Of a stretch of 64,000 nucleotides of DNA, positions 7,919 to 16,770 are shown one piece after another (the stretch's first letter is position 1; each line of letters begins with the position of its first letter). Both the position numbers and the translations under genes were made by a program. This stretch comes from Bacteroidota bacterium. GTDB lineage: Bacteria > Bacteroidota > Bacteroidia > Flavobacteriales > Weeksellaceae. The notes under the pieces are model-generated. The model did no database searches, was not told the origin of the DNA, and saw only the letters and a program-made list of their open reading frames with translations. Location: the NCBI GenBank assembly GCA_023393915.1, contig JAEXBS010000047.1, positions 310,001 through 374,000 on the forward strand. Reading direction: 5' to 3'.

Positions 7919-8569
7919 TTACAAATTCGTTCGCTTAAGCATAGGTACAAATTTATAGGCTCCAAATTCCTGACGCTCAAAGTGCGTCGAACTAAGCTTT
8001 GTAAAGCGCGTCAAAATTTGCTCTGATTCAGGACCTAAAGGAATCACCATCTTCCCACCTACTTTAAGCTGCTTTAAAAGTTCTTTAGGCAGTGATTCTG
8101 CACCGCAGGTTACAAGAACTCGATCAAACGGCGCAAAAGTAGGCAGACCTTTGAATCCATCACCAAAACTTTGAAATTTTGGTTGAAGTTGCAACCTTTT
8201 TAATTTGTCTAATGAAAAATCAAATAAAGCTTTTTGTCGTTCTACCGTATAAACATTGGTTTTCATTGCAACAAGTACGGCGGTTTGATACCCGCAACCG
8301 GTTCCAATCTCAAGTACTTTATCCCCTGGACTAAGATCCAATAGTGCGGATTGCTCTGCAACCGTAGAAGGATGTGAAATGGTCTGATCGGAGGCGATTG
8401 GAAATGCCCGATCTTCATAGGCGAAATCCTCAAAAATGCTCTCTATGAAAAGGTGCCTCGGGACCTGCTCCATCGCCTGAAGAACCCCTTTACTAGTAAT
8501 CCCTATTTGATCACGCAAGTACTCAACTAACCTTCTGCGTTTCCCTTTATGTACGAAGCTATCCTGCAT
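7919..8569 (-). CDS. pcm: Protein-L-isoaspartate O-methyltransferase
   Basis: A 216-residue SAM-dependent methyltransferase that methylates isoaspartyl residues to start repair of aged proteins. It has the family order: N-terminal helix block (V-P-R-H-L-F-I), the substrate loop I-S-H-P-S-T-V-A, SAM motif I V-L-E-I-G-T-G-C-G-Y-Q-T-A, and the later motif R-V-L-V-T-C-G-A. Length matches the family. It lies upstream of hutU on the same strand, but hutU has its own promoter. Interestingly an isoaspartyl peptidase, acting on similar damage, is encoded at 52021. Confidence 0.92.
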   Translation of the reverse strand: MQDSFVHKGKRRRLVEYLRDQIGITSKGVLQAMEQVPRHLFIESIFEDFAYEDRAFPIASDQTISHPSTVAEQSALLDLSPGDKVLEIGTGCGYQTAVLVAMKTNVYTVERQKALFDFSLDKLKRLQLQPKFQSFGDGFKGLPTFAPFDRVLVTCGAESLPKELLKQLKVGGKMVIPLGPESEQILTRFTKLSSTHFERQEFGAYKFVPMLKRTNL

Positions 8570-8686
8570 AAAACAAAAATAGGAATTAATCCCAACAATT
8601 AAAAAACTGGTAAATACTTAAAAGCAGCGTAAAAAGGAAATTCTACAAATGAATTATTATCTTTACCGCTAAGAAATTTGCAATAA

Positions 8687-9652
8687 ATGATCAAAGCAGG
8701 ACTAGTAGGTACAGGACATTTAGGGAAAATTCACCTACGTCTTTTACAACAAAGCACAGAATACGAACTTATTGGATTTCATGATGCTGATACTCAGAAT
8801 GCAGTCCATCTTGAGAAAGAAACAGGGGTAAAATTTTATCAGAATTTCGATGAGCTTTTAGAAGAAATAGATATGCTAGATATTGTCACTCCGACACTCT
8901 ATCATTACCAATACGCGCTTAAAGCTATTGATAAAAGAAAGCATTTTTTCATTGAAAAACCAGTTACTCAGACCCTGGAAGAAGCCCAAGAATTAGTAAA
9001 CCTTTGCAATCAATACGATTTAAAAGCGCAGGTGGGTCACGTAGAGCGTTACAATCCAGCATTTTTAGCTACCAAAAAGTACATCAATAATCCCATGTTT
9101 ATTGAAATTCACCGGTTGGCTGAATTCAATCCAAGAGGAACCGATGTTTCGGTAGTTCTCGATCTAATGATTCACGATTTGGATATTTTATTAAGTTTAG
9201 TGAATTCAAAAATCAAATCCATCCATGCCAGTGGCGTTTGCGTTGTTTCGAAAACTCCGGACATTACCAATGCACGTATAGAATTCGAGAACGGTTGCGT
9301 TGCCAATCTAACCACTTCTCGAATATCAATGAAGGCCATGAGAAAATCACGTTTCTTTCAAAAAGACGCCTATATTTCAGTTGACTTTTTAGAGAAAAAA
9401 GCGGAAGTCATTCGCATGAAAGAAGCTCCAGAGCATCCGTCTGAATTTGATATGATCATTGAAAATGCACAGGGTGAGAAAAACCAAATACTCTTTGAAT
9501 ATCCAAACATTCAGCCGAACAACGCTATTCTAGACGAATTGAACTCCTTTGCTGATTCGATCAAATCAGGCCGTCCTATCGAGGTTCCGCTAAGTGAGGG
9601 AACGGAAGCGCTTAAAGTAGCCTTAGAAATCATGAAGTTAATCAATGACTAA
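8687..9652 (+). CDS. Gfo/Idh/MocA family oxidoreductase
   Basis: A 321-residue NAD(P)-dependent oxidoreductase. The N-terminal Rossmann motif is G-L-V-G-T-G-H-L-G (residues 6-14), followed by the family motif E-K-P-V-T at about residue 94, and a C-terminal alpha/beta domain. The substrate is probably a sugar or cyclitol, but it cannot be told from sequence. It is the first gene of a tight unit: its last 8 bases overlap the beta-lactamase-like gene and hbd follows 5 bases later. Co-transcription of the three is likely although no pathway link is obvious. Confidence 0.85.
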   Translation: MIKAGLVGTGHLGKIHLRLLQQSTEYELIGFHDADTQNAVHLEKETGVKFYQNFDELLEEIDMLDIVTPTLYHYQYALKAIDKRKHFFIEKPVTQTLEEAQELVNLCNQYDLKAQVGHVERYNPAFLATKKYINNPMFIEIHRLAEFNPRGTDVSVVLDLMIHDLDILLSLVNSKIKSIHASGVCVVSKTPDITNARIEFENGCVANLTTSRISMKAMRKSRFFQKDAYISVDFLEKKAEVIRMKEAPEHPSEFDMIIENAQGEKNQILFEYPNIQPNNAILDELNSFADSIKSGRPIEVPLSEGTEALKVALEIMKLIND

Positions 9653-10577
9653 CGCAAAAGCTACTCGATACCAATTAAGGATAAGGACATTAACTTTCCT
9701 CGTTGCACTCTTCTTCTGTTTTTCACTAAACGCACAGAGCGCTACATCTGCTATCGAAAAACTTCTGAAGGATCATAAAGCGACGGCCTCTATCACTCTT
9801 TTGGGAATTGATTCCGGGAAGGAATTCCATTATCAAGATTCGCTGAGATTGCCAATGTTGAGCGTTTATAAGTTTCCAATTGCCCTCTTCGTTCTGCACC
9901 AAGTTGACGAAAAGACAATAAGTTTAACGGATGAAATTCCATTGTCAACCAAAAATCTTCTACCTAATACTCACTCTCCATTAAGAGATCAACTAAAGCC
10001 AGGAACGAAAACAGCGAGCATTAAGGAGCTCCTCTATTATATGGTATCCCTTAGTGACAATAATGCATGCGATATTTTACTCAATATCCTTGGTGGTACT
10101 CGCGCTACAGAAAAATTCATCCATTCCCTAGGTATAGATGAGTTTCAAATGCCTTACACAGAAGAAGAAATGCATATTGGTTGGGGATTTCAGTATTCTA
10201 ACTATTCAACCACTAGATCTTTGGCCTTACTGACAAAAAAATTCTATGAGGAAAAAATCCTCTCTAGAGAGTCCACCGATCTTCTTTTTAATATTATGCG
10301 CTCCACTTCAACGGGACCAGATAAAATAAAAAAATACTTACCGTTGGGTACTGTTGCGAATAAAACAGGAACCTCTGGACAGAACTCATTTGGTATGACT
10401 GCTGCAGAGAATGATCTAGCTATTATTAAAGCAAATGACGGAACTTCTTATGCATTAGTAATTTTCATTTCAGATTCTTGGGAAGCTCCCGAAAAGAACA
10501 AAGAACTTATTGCTAAAATATCTCAAGAGCTCTATGTGAGCTACCCCAATTTAAATAATAATATAAAGAATAAATAG
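9645..10577 (+). CDS. Class A beta-lactamase-like serine hydrolase
   Basis: A 310-residue secreted protein of the penicillin-recognising family, class A. The signal sequence is residues 12-31, ending before Q-S-A; no lipobox. Active-site motifs are complete: S73-V-Y-K76 (SxxK), S137-D-N139 (SDN), an omega-loop block T-E-E-E-M with Glu173 the likely deacylation base, and K240-T-G242. The S-V-Y-K-F-P-I-A-L-F-V-L context and the T-E-x-x-M omega loop resemble subclass A2 enzymes (CfxA, CepA, PER, VEB) rather than TEM/SHV. The gene overlaps its upstream neighbour by 8 bases. It would act in the periplasm; substrate range cannot be read from sequence. Confidence 0.85.
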   Translation: MTNAKATRYQLRIRTLTFLVALFFCFSLNAQSATSAIEKLLKDHKATASITLLGIDSGKEFHYQDSLRLPMLSVYKFPIALFVLHQVDEKTISLTDEIPLSTKNLLPNTHSPLRDQLKPGTKTASIKELLYYMVSLSDNNACDILLNILGGTRATEKFIHSLGIDEFQMPYTEEEMHIGWGFQYSNYSTTRSLALLTKKFYEEKILSRESTDLLFNIMRSTSTGPDKIKKYLPLGTVANKTGTSGQNSFGMTAAENDLAIIKANDGTSYALVIFISDSWEAPEKNKELIAKISQELYVSYPNLNNNIKNK

Positions 10578-10582
10578 ATAAT

Positions 10583-11479
10583 ATGAAGAACATCGTTGTA
10601 ATTGGTGCGGGAACTATGGGTAATGGAATCGCCCATGTATTTGCACAAAGTGGATTTAACGTTAGATTAATCGACCTATCAACCGAAAGATTAGAAGGGG
10701 GAATGGCCACGATTGAAAAGAACCTAGATCGTATGATTTCTAAAGGTAGTATTACACCTGAAGAAAAGCAAGACACCCTCGATCGCATTGCTACTTTTAC
10801 TGAACTCAATAAAGAATCAGTAGATGCAGACCTTATTGTAGAAGCTGCGACAGAAAATCTAGAGCTAAAGTTAAAACTCTTCTCTCAGATGGACTCCCTG
10901 GCACCAGAGCACTGTATACTCTCAACCAACACTTCCTCCATCTCCATTACACAAATTGCAGCGGCTACTTCTAGACCGGAGAAGGTTATCGGAATGCACT
11001 TTATGAATCCTGTCCCTGTAATGAAACTAGTCGAAATCATTAAAGGTTATTCCACTTCAAAAGAAACCTTTCAAACCATTTTCGATCTTTCACTTCAACT
11101 TGGTAAAACACCTGTTGAAGTTAACGACTATCCTGGTTTCGTTGCCAACCGAATTTTAATGCCAATGATTAACGAAGCAATTGAAACCCTTTACAACCAA
11201 GTTGCTGGAGTTGAAGAAATTGACACCGTAATGAAATTGGGTATGGCTCATCCCATGGGTCCCCTTCAACTTGCGGACTTTATTGGTTTAGATGTGTGTC
11301 TTGCGATATTAAATGTGATGTACGATGGATTTAAAAACCCAAAATACGCACCGAATCCTCTATTGGTTAACATGGTAAGAGCAGGAAAACTAGGAGTTAA
11401 ATCCGGTGAAGGTTTTTACGATTACTCTCAGAGTAAAAAGGCAGAAACAGTAGCCAAGCAATTCCAAAATAAGAATTAA
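10583..11479 (+). CDS. hbd: 3-hydroxybutyryl-CoA dehydrogenase
   Basis: A 298-residue 3-hydroxyacyl-CoA dehydrogenase of the short, stand-alone type, which interconverts acetoacetyl-CoA and 3-hydroxybutyryl-CoA. The N-terminal NAD domain has G-A-G-T-M-G-N-G-I-A (residues 7-16); the catalytic block is H-F-M-N-P-V-P-V-M-K-L-V-E; the C-terminal helical domain has F-V-A-N-R-I-L-M-P and G-P-L-Q-L-A-D-F-I-G-L-D. Length is typical (280-300). It starts 5 bases after the beta-lactamase-like gene. A paralogous role in phenylacetate or fatty acid degradation cannot be excluded. Confidence 0.92.
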   Translation: MKNIVVIGAGTMGNGIAHVFAQSGFNVRLIDLSTERLEGGMATIEKNLDRMISKGSITPEEKQDTLDRIATFTELNKESVDADLIVEAATENLELKLKLFSQMDSLAPEHCILSTNTSSISITQIAAATSRPEKVIGMHFMNPVPVMKLVEIIKGYSTSKETFQTIFDLSLQLGKTPVEVNDYPGFVANRILMPMINEAIETLYNQVAGVEEIDTVMKLGMAHPMGPLQLADFIGLDVCLAILNVMYDGFKNPKYAPNPLLVNMVRAGKLGVKSGEGFYDYSQSKKAETVAKQFQNKN

Positions 11480-11522
11480 CAAAAAATTAAATAGGGAGCT
11501 ATTTCCTTAAGGCTTTTTTGCC

Positions 11523-11530
11523 TATCTTTG
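11523..11530 (+). promoter_or_regulatory. -7 box for the acidic small protein
   Basis: TATCTTTG matches TAnnTTTG, 23 bases before the ATG at 11554. Confidence 0.45.
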
Positions 11531-11553
11531 ATTAAGATTTAAACTTTACTAGC

Positions 11554-11796
11554 ATGAAATTACCTAAATTTTTATTAGCGGACAATTCCGAAATGCCGGA
11601 AGACTTATTTGTTGTACACACGGAGTACCCACGTTTTATTCTTAATGTGGAGGAAGAAGAAGTGGAGTGGCTTGATGATTTAGATGGAGAAGATGAAGAA
11701 ACAATGGCTACGGAAGCTACTAAAGTAGTAGAGCAAGCTTTCACTTGGTGTGACGAAGAGTTAGCACGTTATGACGAGGAGGACGACGAGGAATAA
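11554..11796 (+). CDS. Small, highly acidic conserved-looking protein
   Basis: An 80-residue cytoplasmic protein with no recognised domain. The first 32 residues (K-L-P-K-F-L-L-A-D-N-S-E) are moderately hydrophobic and include F-V-V-H-T-E-Y-P-R-F; the rest is rich in Asp and Glu, ending in a run of acidic residues. It has a clear promoter box and a strong terminator, so it is a real single-gene unit. I recall similar acidic proteins annotated as hypothetical in flavobacteria, but can assign no function. Confidence 0.75.
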   Translation: MKLPKFLLADNSEMPEDLFVVHTEYPRFILNVEEEEVEWLDDLDGEDEETMATEATKVVEQAFTWCDEELARYDEEDDEE

Positions 11797-11827
11797 GTCT
11801 TTGATTTAATTACAAAATAGCAATCAT

Positions 11828-11867
11828 AGCTGCCAGAACTTAAATAGTTTTTGGCAGCTTTTTTTAT
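11828..11867 (+). terminator. Terminator of the acidic small protein gene
   Basis: 8-bp stem agctgcca/tggcagct (11828-11835 and 11852-11859) followed by seven T's. Confidence 0.8.
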
Positions 11868-11987
11868 TCAATTATTAAATAGTTAAAGGACTAAAAAGAA
11901 TATTTAAAATACGAATGCTCCTAAAAGAATTTGTCCCTATTTATAAAAAATCCTACCAGAAACCCAGGAGTTCCTAATTTTCCCAAA

Positions 11988-12019
11988 TTAAAAAGGCCGT
12001 TTCCCTATTTGAAACGGCC
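11988..12019 (-). terminator. Terminator of the META-domain gene
   Basis: 9-bp stem ggccgtttc/gaaacggcc (11995-12003 and 12011-12019); the A's to its left give a U run on the minus strand. Confidence 0.75.
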
Positions 12020-12053
12020 CTAGAATTTCTAATTTTAGTAAAAGGTAAATATT

Positions 12054-12455
12054 TTATCTTTTCGTAAAACGTACTAAAAGTAAGTTATCCTTATAAAGTT
12101 CTAAAACGCTTCCATTGACTACATAATGATTAGCATTATTTAGCACACTTAAAAAATTGGCTTCTCCTGTCATATCAGGACAAGCTTTTTTTGTTGCACC
12201 AATTTGAGAAGCCTGAAATCCACCAGTATTAGGATTCAGTGTGAGTGAACCAAAATACGAGTTACATCCTGCATTGCCAGCAATCCGGTTATCTTCAATA
12301 AGTAGTGTGGCTGCAGGTGAACTACCGCCGTCTTGGACGATCCATTGAGTATTATATATGGAAGGCTGCTTAGAACCCACTTTACTTACAGTTCCGATAG
12401 CGGTACAAGACCAAACGGTAATAAAAGCCAGAAGCGCGAGAAGAAAATTTTTCAT
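12054..12455 (-). CDS. META-domain (HslJ-like) lipoprotein
   Basis: A 133-residue lipoprotein. The signal peptide ends in a lipobox V-W-S-C with Cys17 as the lipidated residue. The mature part is one META domain (Pfam META, HslJ family), shown by W-x-V/I at about residue 38, the D-N-R-I-A-G-N-A-G-C-N-S-Y-F-G-S core and a following acidic-hydrophobic repeat. HslJ is linked to heat and novobiocin resistance in E. coli, but the biochemical role of META domains is not known. Own terminator; single gene. Confidence 0.82.
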   Translation of the reverse strand: MKNFLLALLAFITVWSCTAIGTVSKVGSKQPSIYNTQWIVQDGGSSPAATLLIEDNRIAGNAGCNSYFGSLTLNPNTGGFQASQIGATKKACPDMTGEANFLSVLNNANHYVVNGSVLELYKDNLLLVRFTKR

Positions 12456-12545
12456 ACTTTATAATTTTGAACCCTAAAGGTAAAAATTTTTTATCTAATA
12501 CGCTCGAAATTCAATTCCTTTTTACCTAGCCCCTACTTAAAGTTA

Positions 12546-14945
12546 CTATCGAATTTGAGCCTCAAATTTCTTTTCAAACAGCTTGATAAGACCGTTCATT
12601 ACTTCAGAGATTTCCTTTTCATCAAGTGTCTTTTCCTCGCTAAGAAGTTCAAAACTTAAAGCATACGATTTTTTACCTTCCGGTAACTTTTCCCCTTCGT
12701 ATACATCAAAAAGACCAACTTTACGTAAATAAGGTGAAGGTTTCTCCCATACCGCTTCAATTAGATCTTTATACAATTGATTCTTATCCAATAAAAGCGC
12801 TAGATCTCTCCTTACTATATTAAATTTAGGAAGTTCTTTAAATTGAACCTTTACTTCTTTACGAAGATTATGCAGTAATTCAAGTTCTAATTCTGCGTAA
12901 AAACAAGGTTGATCGATATCGGCCCGCTTTAAACTGGATCCACTCACCTTCCCTATTCGAGCAACTACCTGAGATCCTACTTGAATTGCAATCGATTCAC
13001 TGAAACGATCGTCTTGAAGTGGAACTTCATTGTAAGATAGGCCAAGGCGTGACAAAAGCATCTCTACAACAGTCTTTAAGTGATAGAAATGAGTAGGCTG
13101 GGATTTATACAGCCAGCTCTCTTTCTGATCGTTACCAGTGATGAGCACAGCCAATTGCTTTCTCTCTTCGTACTTTTTTCTCTTATGATAAATGTTCCCA
13201 AGTTCGAAAAGTTTCAAATCGGAACGCTTTCTATTAATATTGAAAGATGCGTTGTCTAACATTCCGTCCATTAAGGATATTCTCATATGTGCCAGCTCTC
13301 CGCTTAGGGGATTGAGCAACGCAACGGCTTCACTGGTGTCACTTACTTGTCTAAGCGAGTTGTTCATTACCTCCGAAAATCCATTACTCTGAAGCGCTCT
13401 AGCCCAATGATCCTCAAGCACTTGAAGATCAACAAGGCTTAATGAAACGGGTGAGAAAGAAAACTTACTTGGTGATTCCACTTTATTGTACCCGTAAATT
13501 CTAAGAATTTCTTCAATTACATCGATCTCACGAGTGACATCCGCTTTAAATGTAGGCACTCTAAGCTCCAAACCGTTTTGGATTTCATTTAGAATCTCAA
13601 TTTCTAAAGAACGTAAAATTTCTTTTACTTTCTCTCTATGGATTTTAATCCCCAAAATCTGATCGAGCATAGAGTAACGAAGCACTACATAAGCACCTTC
13701 AATGGGTTCTGGATAATGTTCTAAAAGATCTCCCTGAAGTACACCACCACAGACTTCTTCTATAAGCTTAATCGCATAGCTTAAAGCTAATTTCGTCATT
13801 TGTGGATCAACTCCCCTTTCAAATCGAAAAGAGGCATCCGTATTTAATCCATGGTACTTAGCTCCTTTTCTTACTAAGACAGGATCAAAATAGGCACTTT
13901 CTAAAAATATGCTCGTAGTGGTTGTCTGGACTCCTGAGTTTGCTCCACCGAACACACCTGCGATGCAAAGTGGAGTATTCTCTGCATCTTTTATCACGAT
14001 TTCTGTGCCATTAAGCTCTCGCTTTATACCATCTAATGTAACAAACTCAGTGGATTTATCTACACTTCCCACTCTAATTTCATTTCCTTTGATCACAGCT
14101 AAATCAAAAGCGTGAAGCGGTTGACCCAGACTATGAAGTATGTAATTCGTGATGTCTACTACGTTATTGATTGGCTCGAGTCCAATAGACCGTAATCGAT
14201 TCTGTAACCACTCTGGCGATTCTTCAACAACAATATTATTCATAATTGCACCAACATACCTTGGTGCCATTTCAGGCTGCTCCACAGTAACCTTAAAAGG
14301 AATCTCAGAATCACCTTCTACGGATTGACTACTTACTTTTTCAAAAGTAGATGCAATACTGTTGGACTGCAAATAAGCGTGCAAATCTCTTGCAACCCCA
14401 TAATGAGACATAGCATCTGTACGGTTAGGTGTAAGGCCTATCTCGAAAACAGAATCATCGTACGACTCAAAATATTCATTCAAAGGAGATCCAACTTCAA
14501 ACTTCTCATCTTCTAGTAACCAGATGCCTGAACTATCTTCTCCTATTCCCAATTCTGCTTGCGAGCAAAGCATCCCTGAGGACTTTTCTCCTCGAATTTT
14601 CGCCTCTTTAATTTGAAACGAACCTCCATTTTTATCGTACAAAACCGTACCAACAGTAGCTACCGCTACTTTTTGATCTTTGGCCACGTTGGGAGCACCA
14701 CAGACAATTGTTAAGGGAGCTCCTTGAGAAATATCGACTTGTGTAATTTTTAATTTATCGGCATTGGGATGGGGTTCGCAACTTATCACTTTTCCCACTA
14801 CAATTCCTTCAAGTCCTCCTTTTAAAGTTTCAAACTTTTCAATCCCTTCCACTTCAAGACCAATATCCGTTAGGATTTCTCCAATTTTTTCAACTTTTAA
14901 ATCGGTCTGCAAGTAATCACGCAACCAGTTATATGAGATTTTCAT
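12546..14945 (-). CDS. pheT: Phenylalanine--tRNA ligase beta subunit
   Basis: A 799-residue beta subunit of the alpha2beta2 PheRS. In order: N-terminal domain and tRNA-binding EMAP-like fold (about 40-150, with G-K-V-I-S-C-E-P-H-P-N-A-D-K-L), B3/4 editing domain (about 210-385, with N-N-V-V-D-I-T-N-Y and G-Q-P-L-H-A-F-D), B5 domain (about 400-475), a catalytic-like core domain, and the C-terminal FDX-ACB anticodon-binding domain (about 705-799, P-K-F-N-I-V-R-R-D-L-A). Length matches the long bacterial form. pheS is not adjacent in this window, so the two subunits are encoded apart. Confidence 0.96.
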   Translation of the reverse strand: MKISYNWLRDYLQTDLKVEKIGEILTDIGLEVEGIEKFETLKGGLEGIVVGKVISCEPHPNADKLKITQVDISQGAPLTIVCGAPNVAKDQKVAVATVGTVLYDKNGGSFQIKEAKIRGEKSSGMLCSQAELGIGEDSSGIWLLEDEKFEVGSPLNEYFESYDDSVFEIGLTPNRTDAMSHYGVARDLHAYLQSNSIASTFEKVSSQSVEGDSEIPFKVTVEQPEMAPRYVGAIMNNIVVEESPEWLQNRLRSIGLEPINNVVDITNYILHSLGQPLHAFDLAVIKGNEIRVGSVDKSTEFVTLDGIKRELNGTEIVIKDAENTPLCIAGVFGGANSGVQTTTTSIFLESAYFDPVLVRKGAKYHGLNTDASFRFERGVDPQMTKLALSYAIKLIEEVCGGVLQGDLLEHYPEPIEGAYVVLRYSMLDQILGIKIHREKVKEILRSLEIEILNEIQNGLELRVPTFKADVTREIDVIEEILRIYGYNKVESPSKFSFSPVSLSLVDLQVLEDHWARALQSNGFSEVMNNSLRQVSDTSEAVALLNPLSGELAHMRISLMDGMLDNASFNINRKRSDLKLFELGNIYHKRKKYEERKQLAVLITGNDQKESWLYKSQPTHFYHLKTVVEMLLSRLGLSYNEVPLQDDRFSESIAIQVGSQVVARIGKVSGSSLKRADIDQPCFYAELELELLHNLRKEVKVQFKELPKFNIVRRDLALLLDKNQLYKDLIEAVWEKPSPYLRKVGLFDVYEGEKLPEGKKSYALSFELLSEEKTLDEKEISEVMNGLIKLFEKKFEAQIR

Positions 14946-15051
14946 TTGCTTTTTTCAGTTTATAAGCTAAGAGGGCAAATATCGTGATTTTTGGGCACAA
15001 GATAAAATTAGAATGACGAGAATTCCAATTTATTCTTCCCTACAGAAAAGA

Positions 15052-15080
15052 ATAATAGCCGGCGCAAGGGCCGACTATTA
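15052..15080 (-). terminator. Terminator of dnaN
   Basis: Stem 15053-15063 with 15070-15080 (11 positions, one mismatch), 6-base loop, U-rich tail on the minus strand. Confidence 0.65.
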
Positions 15081-15103
15081 CAATCTATTTTATTTCAATA
15101 TAG

Positions 15104-16231
15104 TTACATACCTATTACTGGCATAGAAAGCATAAGCAGATGCTCATCGTCTTCCAATCCATCAACTGGCTCTATAATTCCCGGTCGGTTTGGCATGGAC
15201 ATTTTCATAGTAATATCTTCTGAACCTAATACAGAAAGCATTTCGGTTAAAAACTTAGAGCTAAACCCAATGTTAATATCATCGCCATTATAATCGCAAG
15301 GAATCTGCATATCCGCTTTGTTCGCATATTCTGTATCTTCTGCATGCAGATGCAAAATATTACCCGATAACTTAAAACGCACTTGATTTGTGGATTTATT
15401 GGACATTATCGACGCTCTACGTATAGCTTGCAGAAGCAATAGACGATTGATAGTCAATACATTCGGGTTTTCTTTAGGGATAACTGCAGAGTAATTCGGG
15501 TATTTCCCGTCGATCAAACGACAGATCCATATATTATTACCAAAAGTAAATTTGGCCATATTTTCATTAAATTCAATAACAACCTCGTCATCCGTGGAAG
15601 AAAGAATGTTTTTAAAAATCGACAGAGGCTTTTTAGGCATGATAAACTCCATCGGTTCTGAAATCAAATCTTTTCTTTTATAAACCACTAAACGATGTGA
15701 ATCGGTGGAAACGAAATTTGTTTCGTCTTCAGTAAACTGAAATAACACTCCGGTCATAACAGGTCTTAAAGAATCGTTCGAAGTAGCAAATAAAGTATTA
15801 GAAAGTGCTTCAGAAAGAATCCCAGCAGGCAAACTTACTTTCTGCGCCGCATCAAATTCGGGAAGTTCCGGATAATCTTCAGCATTGTCTAATGCCACCG
15901 CGAAATTATCTTTCTCATCTAGAATCTCCAGAAGACTACCATTTCCTTCTTCATTCTCTTTCACTGAAAGTGTTAAAGGTTGCTCACCGTAGGTTTTTAC
16001 AAAGTCTTGAAAAATTTTAGCCGGAACAGCGAACCTACCTGTATCGTCAGATTTAACCTCCAGAGTAGTTAATAAAGTCGTTTCACCATCTGAAGCTGTT
16101 ATCTGAAGTGAATTTTCCTGAACATCAAACAGATAATTCTCTAATATAGGTCGGGATTGTGAACTGGAAATTACCCCACTTACAGTTTGCAGAGCCTTCT
16201 GTAGCTCACCGCTTGAAACGATAAATTTCAT
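15104..16231 (-). CDS. dnaN: DNA polymerase III subunit beta (sliding clamp)
   Basis: A 375-residue clamp protein; two copies form the ring that tethers DNA polymerase III to DNA. The N-terminus M-K-F-I-V-S-S-G-E-L-Q-K-A-L-Q and the central F-A-T-S-N-D-S-L-R-P-V-M-T-G-V and S-T-D-S-H-R-L blocks are typical, and it ends in the C-terminal M-P-V-I-G-M variant of the usual M-P-M-R-L. The three clamp domains fit the length. dnaA or recF are not adjacent. The ATG lies about 18 bases after a TATATTTG box, and a terminator follows. Confidence 0.96.
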   Translation of the reverse strand: MKFIVSSGELQKALQTVSGVISSSQSRPILENYLFDVQENSLQITASDGETTLLTTLEVKSDDTGRFAVPAKIFQDFVKTYGEQPLTLSVKENEEGNGSLLEILDEKDNFAVALDNAEDYPELPEFDAAQKVSLPAGILSEALSNTLFATSNDSLRPVMTGVLFQFTEDETNFVSTDSHRLVVYKRKDLISEPMEFIMPKKPLSIFKNILSSTDDEVVIEFNENMAKFTFGNNIWICRLIDGKYPNYSAVIPKENPNVLTINRLLLLQAIRRASIMSNKSTNQVRFKLSGNILHLHAEDTEYANKADMQIPCDYNGDDINIGFSSKFLTEMLSVLGSEDITMKMSMPNRPGIIEPVDGLEDDEHLLMLSMPVIGM

Positions 16232-16249
16232 AAATCAATTTAATTTCTA

Positions 16250-16257
16250 CAAATATA
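16250..16257 (-). promoter_or_regulatory. -7 box for dnaN
   Basis: Minus-strand TATATTTG, 18 bases upstream of the dnaN ATG. Confidence 0.5.
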
Positions 16258-16317
16258 AAAATAAAAGAACGAAATAAAGGACTAGAATTACCGAGTTATC
16301 AACAAAAATCAATAATT

Positions 16318-16325
16318 TACATTTG
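16318..16325 (+). promoter_or_regulatory. -7 box for dgkA
   Basis: TACATTTG matches TAnnTTTG, 44 bases before the ATG at 16370. Confidence 0.45.
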
Positions 16326-16369
16326 CGTAAACCATTACTATTGATTTAATAATAATTTCATGGCATCAA

Positions 16370-16738
16370 ATGAAAAATCCGACGTTAATTTCCAGTTTTA
16401 AAAATGCGATCAATGGACTTCGAATTGCCCTGCGAAGTGAGAGAAATTTCCAATACCACCTATTAGCACTTCTTTTGAACCTTGCACTAATCGCATGGCT
16501 GCAAGTTCGTCCTTTAGAGGCAGCAGTCGTTTTAATCTGCTGTGGATTGGTTTTAGCAATTGAGCTTCTAAACACCGCTGTAGAAAAGGTTTGCGATTTT
16601 ATTCATCCGGAATGGAATCAAAAAATAGGTACTATAAAAGATCTTAGTGCCGGCGCCGTATCCATTATCAGTTTTTTCTCACTGTGCGCTGCAGTTCTTA
16701 TTTATTGGCCCTATCTTTTAAAACAGTTGGGATTTTAA
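16370..16738 (+). CDS. dgkA: Diacylglycerol/undecaprenol kinase family protein
   Basis: A 122-residue integral membrane kinase of the small prokaryotic DgkA family. Three membrane segments fit residues about 32-48, 52-72 and 95-118. The family motif is E65-L-L-N-T-A-V-E72-K-V-C-D, with the second motif I-K-D-L-S-A-G-A-V. In E. coli the family phosphorylates diacylglycerol, in Gram-positive bacteria undecaprenol; which applies here cannot be decided by eye. An ATG at 16360 is in another frame that closes after 13 codons, so the start is 16370. Confidence 0.9.
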   Translation: MKNPTLISSFKNAINGLRIALRSERNFQYHLLALLLNLALIAWLQVRPLEAAVVLICCGLVLAIELLNTAVEKVCDFIHPEWNQKIGTIKDLSAGAVSIISFFSLCAAVLIYWPYLLKQLGF

Positions 16739-16770
16739 AAATTAAATGCTGCAATTGCAGCATTTAATTT
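16739..16770. terminator. Bidirectional terminator between dgkA and purL
   Basis: A 32-base perfect palindrome (16 bp per arm, centre between 16754 and 16755), folding into a long hairpin flanked by A/T. It starts at the base after the dgkA stop and overlaps the purL stop codon. Confidence 0.75.

Noticed and set aside
16360..16401. ATG at 16360 as start of dgkA
   Set aside because: It is out of frame with the kinase and closes after 13 codons.
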